Positions 55,520-64,000 of a stretch of DNA of 64,000 bases are shown piece after piece (positions within the stretch are counted from its first letter, which is position 1; every line of letters starts with the position of its first letter). This DNA comes from Adiantum capillus-veneris (Eukaryota; Streptophyta; Polypodiopsida; Polypodiales; Pteridaceae), in the NCBI GenBank assembly GCA_014529385.2, contig CM043969.1, positions 35,030,446 to 35,094,445 on the forward strand, in the 5' to 3' direction. The position numbers and the translations under genes were made by a program. The notes under the pieces were generated by a model that saw nothing but the letters and a program-made list of their open reading frames with translations, was not told the DNA's origin and ran no database searches.

Positions 55520-57683
55520 GACGTGGGTCCGCCGGTTGGCGCGTTCGATGGTTGAGTGAGCGATTACCATGTCCTTGTACGCGATGTAAGCATGCGATTG
55601 CACGGCTTCGACGTATCTTCTTGGCTCACGTAGATGACTATGGACTATGGGACGATCCGAGAAAACGCGCTCGAATGGAAACCAACGATCTGAGGGTTTT
55701 GGCATCCATTGATGTCGCTCCCCATTGGAGTGTGATCGGGGGCGGAGGCGAGAGGAGGACGGAAGCGCGATTGTGCCAGGAACCAGTCATGGGAGGGGGT
55801 CACACCCGCTGTCCGATGTGGGTGGGTCCACATGAGCGCATGCGCATCCTACATCCACCACATATGGGGATCTCCCCACCACCTCGCCCCACATGGAGGT
55901 GGAGGAAGATCTTTTGCACAATATGGTTGAGGATCGTCTTGCACGTGAGGCGGCAAATGAGTGTGAGCTTGGGTGTGCATGTGAAGAAGCCGCCCAAAAA
56001 ACCAAAGATTCATTGCTAGAGGCAGCACACACCGCTCTTTACGAGGGATGCTCCTACTCCATATTACAAGCGTCTCTTGAGATCTTGAATATTCAAGCAA
56101 TGTTTGGATGGAGCAATGCAGGGGTTGATGCACTATTGAGGTACGTTTAAGTGTAATAAGTGTTAGTTGTGAGTTTTTTTCGTGGTTATATGCAATAAAG
56201 AGTGTTCTTTAATTATGTCATAGGCTATTAGGCAATATGATGCCTCAAGGCAATCATCTTCCAGAAAATCGAAGGAAGGCACGACAGGTGGTGATAGGGC
56301 TTGAGATGGACTATGATCGCATACATGCATGTGTCAATGATTGCCTGCTAATCCGCAATGAATATGCAGGGCTTGATGCTTGCCCCGAGTGTGGATAATC
56401 AAGGTACAAAGAGGGAATGCAAAGAGCCACAATACCTCGCAAGGTTCTTCATCATTTCCCCCTCATTCCTCGCATCAAGCACATGTTCAACACCAAAGGA
56501 AGAAGCGAGCTTCTTACATGCCATATGCCAAATCGCTCCATCGATGGGGTTATGAGAGTGCCGGATGACTCGCCAGCATGGCAACACATAGAGAAGACAT
56601 GGCCAGAGTTTAGAGAAGAGCCTCGTCACTTGAGGCTTGGTCTGGCTAGGGATGGGGTAAACCCATTAGGGCATCAGTCTACCTCATGGAGTACTTGGCC
56701 AGTGGTTGTTGTGAACTACAACATTCCACCATGGGAGTCAACCAAGAAGGGGAACATTTTGCTCTCTCTTCTAGTCCCAGGAAAACACAAGGTGAAAAAC
56801 ATGGATGTATATATAGCACCTTTGATTGAAGAGCTTCAAGAGCTATGGAATGGCATAGATGTTTTTGATGTATCAAGACCACTTCGTGATCGGCGCACAA
56901 TGATCAAGTGCATTCTCATGTGGAACATGCATGATTACCCCAGGCTTGGAGAGATTTCTGGTAAGCTTATACTTTGTGACTCTCTTTAATGTCTTTGCAT
57001 TGGTCACTTATATGCGGTTATGTCTTTTGTTTTTGTAGGACTATTGACATTTGGACATAGTGCATACCCAACTTGTGGACCCTCACTCGTGACAGAGAGA
57101 CCCGCTCTACTTGGTAAGGTGATCTACCCCAATAACCATCGCTTCTTGCCGTCCACACATCGATCTTATGCTCCACCGTGCAATGGGATGGAGCCACTCC
57201 ATTGGACCATGGCTGATTGGGCAAGACATTGGAACGAGAATCACAACACATTGCCTCCTCCCAATGATCCACCTAGGGGTATGTCTAGGTACTCTATTTT
57301 CTTATCACTACCCTATTGGGCTTCATTGAAAATCCAACACCTCTTGGATCCAATGCATGTAATCAAAAATGTTGGGCAAGCTATATGCGATCACATAGTA
57401 GGCAAGAAAGATTCATTGGGGGCTAGAGAGGACCTGAGGGCCATAAGGAGGCTCCCTCCTTCGGCCACACCTCGCATGGGGCCTCGGGGGAAGATGGTTC
57501 TTTCAAAGGCACCTTGGATTCTATCAAGGGTGGATCAAGAGCGGATGAAACAAGTCATTGCATCCATCCGTACTTCAACAGGTTATATGCGTTCGCTCAA
57601 GGGTTCCTTCACTAAAACTAAGAAAGGAGGATCCACACAGCTGTATGGACTCAAATCTCATGATTGGCACAAGATTCTTCAGG

Positions 57684-57730
<47 letters not shown>

Positions 57731-58781
57731 GTTTAGGGTTCTGGATACTAATAAGTCTTTTTGTTTGTGCAATAGTTTGTGCTTCTAATTAGCATTAGTG
57801 GATTTGCGGACACGAAGGTAAAGGCTGCAATATTCAAGGTGGGAGAAGTTTTCAAGTATAGCACATTTGATCCTCCCTCCTAAACTTTACTTTGAAGACT
57901 AAATTTACTATGAAGATTATGAAGGGTTTTTTGGTTTTACAGGTTTGTGAGTTCCAAAGAAATCGAAGTTTCAGCCATTCCAACAGCTCGACTTCTAGCG
58001 ATTGAAGAAACTTGTGCTATTGAGGATGCATTCCCACATTCTATCCTTGTTAGGCAAGTTCACCTATTGCTCCATCTTGTTGAGGCCATAGCCATTTGTG
58101 GTGTGGTTCACTCCACGTGGATGTTCTTTCTTGAGAGGTTCCTAAAGACCTTGAAAGACTTTGTAAGGCTACAATCACAACCAGAGGTATTCATCGATCT
58201 TAAGCCTTAAACCTTATTAGGATTGGATTGTATTCACAATGCTTTTTATTGGTTACTTTAATCACTAATGGTTTCATGTGTTCAGGAAAGCATGGCAGAG
58301 GGTTGGATTGTACAGGAGGCTTTTGTGTATGTCTCTCAATATCTTTTCACAATAGACCCATCATTGCCTCGTTTAAAGATGGAGGAAGAGGATCCGAAAA
58401 AACACACAAACATTCCAAGTGGGAAAGGTTCTCTCTTGATTTTGGATAGGGAATTTCAAGCCATAGTCAGCAACCATTGTCTACTCAATGCTCCCATCTT
58501 GGGAAAATGGGTGGATATGTATGTGGAGGTGCGTACAACGAGAGAAAGGGAGAGGGAAGCATGGAAGAGGTCGCATGGCAGTAGGCGAGCACCTCCCTTT
58601 CCTAAAGAGCTTGCCAAATACTCTGATCTAATTCCAGTTGGGTGGATACACAATGCCATGACCAAGGCCAAGGCACAAGGAGAACAAAAAAGCCCTAAAG
58701 AATGGGAGTACCCGCGAGGATGTCTACCAAGCGTAATATACTCAATGTGTTTAGTGTGTGTGTGCATGTGTATGTGTGTCA

Positions 58782-58843
<62 letters not shown>

Positions 58844-59465
58844 CTATCCTGATTGGTTTTTGAAGGCCTTCAAATTCAATTCTATGTGGTCCGAAGAACG
58901 TCATTTTCGAACCCGCAAGATAGATGAGCGTCGAGCCACTCACGATAGTGGAGTTATGGGCTACTTTGACACGACAACACAAGAGGTGAGGGAATGTGGA
59001 ACAATAGAGAGGATAATCAAAGTGGATTTCAAAACATTTCACAAATATCTCTTTGACTGCCGATGGTTTGCGGGTGAGGTTAAGAGACATGAGAATGGGC
59101 TCTATATGGTAGACTCCGGGCAATTTCATCGTGGGAAGACCGACAACTTGGTGCAACCTAGTAGTTGTGAGCATGTAAAGTCCATGTGTAACTCAGTAAA
59201 ACATTATATGATACATATAAAACTACATTCATGTTGTTGTTTACTCAGTGACCTACAGGTGTTTTATGTGCCTTGTATGTATCGAAGACGACTTTGGTAT
59301 GTTATTCTAGTCACACCACGGAGTAGATCTATCTTTGCAGATACGAACATAGAGACTTTGGCAGATTCCACCATGCTAGCTCAAGAAGACGCAAATGACG
59401 ATGATGCAGTTGAGGTCGAGGAGAACCAAGCATCCCCAATAACCAACCATAGTGAGAGAGGATGA
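55520..59465 (+). CDS. CACTA3 tnp2-type transposase gene (spliced, nearly intact)
   Basis: Exons on the plus strand. Exon 1 is ~55520..56138, with the Cys/His start CPCTRCKHAIARLRR, an internal frame change near 55700-55890, and GWSNAGVDALLR then a GT donor. Exon 2 is 56223..56960 (IHACVNDCLLIRNEY, CPECG, GLARDGVNPLG, WPVVVVNYNIPPW, MDVYIAPLIEELQELW), ending SG/GTAAGC. Exon 3 is 57039..57682 (YPTCGPSL, LPYWASLKIQHLLDPMHV). Exon 4 is ~57774..58187 (VHLLLHLVEAIAICGVVHS, DUF4218-like), with an in-frame stop near 57880. Exon 5 is 58286..58732. Exon 6 is 58866..59180 (DUF4216-like). Exon 7 is 59260..59464 (RRLWYVILVTPRS, acidic tail). One TAA at 56396..56398 interrupts exon 2. The product would catalyse CACTA excision and integration. 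Confidence 0.82.
57685..57728 (+). repeat. Intronic (TG)n next to a splice donor
   Basis: The intron after exon 3 begins GTAGTG and is then almost pure TG. The next acceptor is AATAG at about 57773. Confidence 0.85.
58780..58842 (+). repeat. Intronic (CT)n
   Basis: About 60 bp of CT repeats in the intron between the exons ending near 58732 and starting at 58866. It acts as an extended polypyrimidine stretch upstream of the TTTTTGAAG acceptor. Confidence 0.85.
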
Positions 59466-59994
59466 TGATGACTCAATAGGAGAGGCTGTAGAGGATGAAT
59501 CAATAGATTTATTTGTTGATCTAGCTACCATGGGGTTGATCTAGCTATACCATGGGGTTGGACATGGATGTAAGCACTTGTAGAGATCTCTTCGAGGATG
59601 AAAATTAATAAATATCTTTTGGATTTTGTCTTGTTTCTCTACTTATGCTGTACAAAAGGGCTATTTGTTTATGAACGTAAGAAAATACAACTTTGATCAT
59701 CGTTCGCTTGCCATTTCCATATGAATGCATAGTTGACATAACATTTTGAGGTGGAAAAAAAATATGTTTTTGATATAGAATCTCATGGAGTACAAATGAT
59801 TAGAGTAGGAGAATCATACCAATAGATGAGGCAAGCAAAGAGAAGAGAGGCACTAAAAATCCCAATGAGAATGGGATTTCTTACACTCCATGCAAAAGGG
59901 GGTACCAGTTTCTGAAAAGTAACAAAATAGAATAGAATTTATAGAAAGGGAAAAGTGGGAGAGGAATGGGGGCGGCCGGCCAAGTGGATTCTTT
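59466..59994 (+). other. CACTA3 tnp2 3' region
   Basis: No gene seen. A GGGGTTGATCTAGCTA segment is duplicated near 59515..59560. AATAAA-like TTAATAAATA lies at 59606, a possible polyadenylation signal. Confidence 0.45.
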
Positions 59995-60150
59995 TTTTTT
60001 TTGCGGTAATCTACGCGGCTATCTACGCGGTAATGCATGTGGTATACTCGTGGAAAAATCGGAAAACCTGCCAGAGGACTGCAGCATACAATCTCTCTCT
60101 TTCTTAAACCTCTCTCTCTCCTCTTATGCGGTAATGTTGTGCGGTAACAT
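59995..60150. repeat. CACTA3 right subterminal repeats
   Basis: GCGGTAATCTACGCGG, ACGCGGTAATGC, ATGCGGTAATGT and GTGCGGTAACAT copies, opposite in orientation to those at 42376..42560. The exact terminus is not identified. Confidence 0.65.
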
Positions 60151-60659
60151 CAGCATTCTCCCATAAACACCATTTTAGATAATTTGGGAAAATCCCGTTT
60201 CCCAAATTCTAAATGTGTATGCTGGGATTGTGTTATTTAATGATTTCTAAGCTCTAGTTGCCTTTAATTTAGATAAATTATCATGATTGTATGAGTCTAT
60301 TTTAATTTATCTACTATAAAATTTAAGAATAAACCTCCAATATAGTTTTTGGAAAGAGGATTTGTATGACATCAATGCTTTTCAAAATTCAACAAATGCT
60401 TCTAGAAGTAGCTTCTCAAAAAATGAGGTGTCAAAAAAACCAATTGATATGATTTTAAAGTTGCATATAGATTGATTACATCAATTAAAAAACATAATAT
60501 GTAAAGGCAAATGCTATTAAACACTCTTGTCATAATTTGGTGACCTTAATCCATGTATAACAAAATACTTGCTCATGGTTTTGTAGCATTCTATCAAGTT
60601 TTAAATACATGATAATTTAAACAACATTCAAACTAATATTTCACACTTAAAAGTCAAAA

Positions 60660-61310
60660 CAATACTATATAGTATCCTATGGCTATAAGACCATGAGATG
60701 CCATCTATTGCACCTATGGCCTTAAGGCCATATGGTGCTCTTTGTAGACATGTTTATGACTTTAATATGTCTCTTTTTGACCTCAAGGCCATAGAGTTAG
60801 GATTGTTTGCTAGTCCCAACGTATAAAGAGGTCAAGCCCTTCAAAGCCATATGGGACTTTATTTATGTGCCACCCTATGTCCCTAAGGCTGTAGGTTGTC
60901 TTAGGGCCACAAGATGTTGTTTATGCCAATAAGAAACCCTTCTATGCTCTATGTTGGCACACTATGTCCCCAGGCGCACAAGGTGTGCCTCGTATGCTAG
61001 TTAGAAACCCTCTATTCTATATGTTTCTACCATATGGTCTTAGACCATAGGGTTCCCTCTGTGCTAGTAAGAAATCCTCTATACTCTGTGTTTGCACCCT
61101 ATGGACCTAGGGCCACAAGGTACCATCTATGGTAGTAAGAAATCCTCTACACTCAATATTGAGACCATGTGGCCCCAAAGCCATAGGATATCCTTTATGG
61201 TAGTGAGAAAAACCCTCTATGATCTATGTTCACAAACAATTAAAAAATCTAAACAATACTATAGAGTATTTTATGGCCCTAAGACCATAAGATGTCATCT
61301 ATTGCACATA
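60660..61310. repeat. Degenerate ~65-bp minisatellite with CCCTATGG motifs
   Basis: Units contain CC(C)TATGGCCTTAAGGCCATA-type inverted repeats followed by GTAAGAAATCCTCTA and a variant of CTCTATGTTTGCA. They are most regular from 60900 to 61230. Related sequence recurs at 62815..62990. 60170..60659 and 61311..62016 are AT-rich with no recognised gene. Confidence 0.75.
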
Positions 61311-62016
61311 TATTCCATTTGGTATTTTATTTAACTATACAAAGTTAGATGAGGCACTTACTTAGATAAACTATCATAATTCTAACTTTGAAATTATTTC
61401 TTAACATAAAACTACAATATAAAAACTCCTAAAATAAGTTTGTGCCAAAGAATCAATGTTAAGATGAAGATTTTTTACATCAAGTACATGCTTTAAAACT
61501 TCACTCAAAGGTTTTAGAGATGGTGTCTCAAAAAAAGGAGGTGTTTAAAAACACCATTTGATGTGAATAATACGAATTGTATACATTGATTATGTCAAAA
61601 TAGTATAAAGTATAAACATAAAGAATACCACCAACTTGACAGTTTCATAAAAATGATGGTCTTCATCGCATGTACAATAAAAGACTAACTAGAAAGAGTA
61701 TGATATCTCCAAGATTGAGGGTGTTCAAAAAACACCGTTTTGTAACACTACCAAATGTCAAGAAATTCTGATTGTTTGGATCACTTAATAAAGACAATTA
61801 ATAAGAAGAAAAAGTTAACAATACCATAGAAGCATCAAACAATGAAACCAAAGAACTTGAACGAGAGAAGTCTCCTGACAATAGGATGAACTTCATTAAA
61901 AAAAAGGTTTAAAGATGTTTCAAGATATCCCACGACATTCCATCAAGTTTAAATTTTGAAAAGTACACATTGCCAAATACTTGGTAGATGCTATTTAGAA
62001 TACTTAACTAGTACAC

Positions 62017-62763
62017 TTAAAATGGCCTCCTTCTCTTGAGATTTTGAGTCCTTTGAGATATATAACATTGCATTACATAGTGAGTCTCAGGATCAGGATG
62101 GAACATTACAATATTTCTTATGGTATAGTCTCTCTTGTCTTTAGCATACAACCATCCACATAACCATGGAACAATTTCATCTTTTAAAAAACTTTGAAGC
62201 AATTGAATAGGTTGGTTCCAAAACTTTGGAAAAATCATATAAGTTCCTTGAATATTCCACATCACTCGATATGGACTATCATCAAATATTATAGTGTTGC
62301 CCCATCTAAATAATCAAATAGCTTCCATATGGTCGAAAGATTTTTGTGATAGGCTCTTTTGTAATCGATCATGAAATTTGAATTTTGGCAGCACCGGTTA
62401 TCCATAATCATCTTGAATTTGTGACTTTGTGTAGGAAAACAGGTCTTGATTATGTGTTGAGATTTTTGTAAACGATGGCAGCTCCAAATCCAAACCTCAA
62501 AGAACTCAAAGAAAAATCTTAAGAAATACTCTGCATCTGGATGCACCGCATACACCTCATTGTTATCTTCTACAATGCACATGTACTTGGTCCAAGTTGG
62601 CCTTGATTGAAGCTCAAATGTTGCAAGAAGCACACCCTTTAAACCCAAGATAAGCGTTCTTTTGTCCTGTTGCTCTTGGTTTGAATGTGATATTTGATGT
62701 AATATGAAAGGGAGCTCCTCTATTTTGTGATAGTCTAATAGCAAAACATTTTTTCTTAGAGGC
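62017..62763 (-). pseudogene. FCP1/NIF-like phosphatase-family sequence, frameshifted
   Basis: The minus strand begins after a splice-acceptor-like TTTCAG (62764..62769). KRTLILGLKGVLLATFEL (near 62670) aligns with the FCP1/NIF motif in which plant proteins have DLNGLL or DxDxT; both Asp are absent. PDAEYFLRFFFEFFEVWIWS (near 62540) matches the second conserved region. At 62285..62289 a TAA and one-base shift occur, after which IFDDSPYRVMWN and GTYMIFPKFW match the LIDDSP..NP..IFPP region. So the catalytic nucleophile is missing and the frame is broken. It is adjacent to a paralogue (63233..64000), which suggests tandem duplication. Confidence 0.6.
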
Positions 62764-62814
62764 CCTGAAATGATTTTAAAAAAAAGTTAATATAGAGATC
62801 TTAAGTGTGTTGAA

Positions 62815-62990
62815 GACCTTAGGGACATAGGGTGCTAATTTGTGGTTCCACTTAGTAAGTCCTATGCAAGAACACATGCCAAACTATGACCCTATGGCCT
62901 TAGATTCATAGGGTGTTGAGACCATAAAGTGAAATTCCCCCAAGGTTATAGAGCAAGATTTGACCTTATGGCCATGTAGATTGTCCTTGA
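62815..62990. repeat. Second patch of CCCTATGG-type repeats
   Basis: ACCCTATGGCCTTAGATTCA and related phrases echo the 60.66-61.31 kb minisatellite. It lies between the two FCP1-like genes; 62991..63232 shows nothing further. Confidence 0.65.
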
Positions 62991-63232
62991 TGGCACAGTG
63001 AACTCAAATTTCAAAGAAAACAACTATAAAAGCTTTTTAAAAAAAGAGCATTTGGCACATGAAACTCAGAAGTTACTTATAGTATTGAAAGACAATTTAA
63101 AAAACTATTAATCATTTACATCTTCATATATCTTGAAACCCTAAGCACTCTAACAAAGTCTTTGAGTACATAAAGATCTTTGTAAATGACAAAATGTTAC
63201 AAAACATTGCTCCATCATTTCTTGATATAGGG

Positions 63233-64000
63233 CTATTTGAGATCATACTCAATTTTTAGATGCTTTATATAATTCCTGGCTTCATTTACTTTGATCACAG
63301 GCTCCTTGTATCCCAATTTTTGGGCAAGCATGATTGCTTTTGTACCTTTCAAGGCTGATAATGATTTGATATTCTTTAAGACCCTTACTTTTTCTCGATC
63401 ACGTGTTGAAAGTTTCTTGTCTTGACTTTGAGTGGACATTCCACTAGTGCTAGATGTTGTAACTTTCTCATCGTGAAGAGGACGAGAAACTTCTGGTAGC
63501 CTTCTCGTGGAGTAGGTTTTTCCTAGAAAAATTAGAATTCTCTCCTCCCACTCTGCAACAACCTTGTGTATACGGTTATAAAGCTCATGACCTTGATCAA
63601 TGGGTGCTTGTCCATAAAAATGAGACCCTGTAACTGTGCGAATGTCATTAACATGATTGAGAGCTTTGATATATGGTAGCATCTCCCCAAGGAGGATATT
63701 ATCCTCCTCATCATCAACATTAAATGATGGTGGAAATATACAATTCAATGCAGGATTCACACATCCCTTTAATGGTTCATCATCTACAAGAAGAAATCTT
63801 CTTGCATCAAGCCCAAATTTTGATGATGCAATAGCCAACGGTTTGAAAAGTGCTTCTACTCCTGGATTATCTAAGTGAGTGATCCTTGATTCTACGCATG
63901 GTTGACATTGTCTTTGCCCCCAGATCATAAAGAATGGAAATCTTTCTTTAGCTTCCTTTTCTAAAATCTTGATGATGTCCACAACATGCATGTCATTAGC
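63233..64000 (-). CDS. FCP1/NIF-like phosphatase-family protein, C-terminal part, runs off right edge
   Basis: The frame is open from the window edge to a stop at 63233 (about 255 codons); the Met at 63991 is probably internal. FPFFMIWGQRQC resembles the FVWDQSHC block, and RFLLVDDEPLKGCVNPALNC with IFPPSFNVDDEEDN matches the LLIDDSPYKAL.NP...IFPPSY block of the family. GEMLPYIKALNHVNDI follows, as in the usual C-terminus. A Lys/Arg/Ser-rich tail (about 90 residues) is extra. The nucleophile motif would be off the window. It is the most gene-like host sequence here. Function would be protein phosphatase-like if the N-terminus is intact; the substrate is unknown. Confidence 0.6.
   Translation of the reverse strand, partial: ANDMHVVDIIKILEKEAKERFPFFMIWGQRQCQPCVESRITHLDNPGVEALFKPLAIASSKFGLDARRFLLVDDEPLKGCVNPALNCIFPPSFNVDDEEDNILLGEMLPYIKALNHVNDIRTVTGSHFYGQAPIDQGHELYNRIHKVVAEWEERILIFLGKTYSTRRLPEVSRPLHDEKVTTSSTSGMSTQSQDKKLSTRDREKVRVLKNIKSLSALKGTKAIMLAQKLGYKEPVIKVNEARNYIKHLKIEYDLK

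Larger units (their letters stand above)
42376..60150. mobile_element. CACTA3: En/Spm-type transposon with divergent genes (ends approximate)
   Basis: Left-end sequence (42376..42560) contains TTACCGCG / CATTACCGC repeats. The right-end region (59995..60150) has GCGGTAAT repeats in inverse orientation. Further copies lie in the tnp2 promoter region (55275..55340). In between are a TNPA-like gene (minus; 43229..44179 plus 53598..53735), split by Copia2, and a tnp2 gene (plus). No canonical CACTACAAGA terminus or TSD was found, so borders are estimates. It would be about 8.4 kb without Copia2. Having the two genes on opposite strands differs from CACTA1 and CACTA2. Confidence 0.65.

Noticed and set aside
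60128-60141. GCGGTAATGTTGTG as the CACTA3 right terminus paired with CACATTACCGC at 42374
   Set aside because: The match is imperfect and the flanking three bases (GAG against CGG) do not form a TSD.

Overview
This window is a nest of transposable elements from a large plant nuclear genome. The evidence is CACTA (En/Spm) transposons with spliced tnp2-type transposase genes, Ty1/copia and Ty3/gypsy LTR retrotransposons, primer-binding sites for initiator Met tRNA, CCCTAAA-like arrays, and many CT/TG microsatellites. The combination suggests a land plant. A fern, lycophyte or bryophyte-type genome is my guess, but nothing in the sequence settles the lineage. No rRNA, tRNA gene, CRISPR array or bacterial-style operon was found.

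The layout can be reconstructed from target-site duplications (TSDs). A decayed Ty3/gypsy element on the minus strand (called gypsy-H here) is the oldest layer between 22.17 and 42.38 kb. It was hit by CACTA1 (window start to 22166), CACTA2 (23207..39019, TSD CAA) and a small non-coding LTR element of TRIM/LARD type (39116..41606, TSD TTTAG). CACTA1 carries a tnp2 gene (16.07-19.62 kb) and a second, TNPA-like gene. That second gene is split by Copia1 (1111..15101, TSD AAGCG), and Copia1 is itself split by Gypsy1 (5224..13953, TSD TCGT). CACTA2 carries decayed TNPA-like and tnp2 genes. Its tnp2 is split by a gag-protease-only LTR element (about 27666..33703). Its right half holds a telomere-like tract and a 1.3-kb TTAA-flanked inverted-repeat element.

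From about 42.38 to 60.15 kb lies CACTA3, recognised by GCGGTAAT-type subterminal repeats in inverted orientation at both ends. Its TNPA-like gene (minus) is split by Copia2 (44180..53597, TSD GGAAC). Its tnp2 gene (plus, 55.5-59.5 kb) is the least damaged transposase in the window. Between the two divergent genes is a roughly 0.9-kb array of near-perfect palindromes. Copia2 contains an inverted, LTR-less copy of its own internal region (46664..50848), and that copy carries a 34-bp fold-back. Both look like products of template switching or self-integration during reverse transcription.

Right of about 60.2 kb the sequence becomes AT-rich and transposon-poor. It holds a degenerate minisatellite and two minus-strand FCP1/NIF-like phosphatase-type sequences. 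One has a frameshift and lost catalytic residues; the other runs off the right edge. These are the only candidates for ordinary host genes. The copia and gypsy LTR pairs are nearly identical, so most insertions are young, but every polyprotein seen carries stops or frameshifts.
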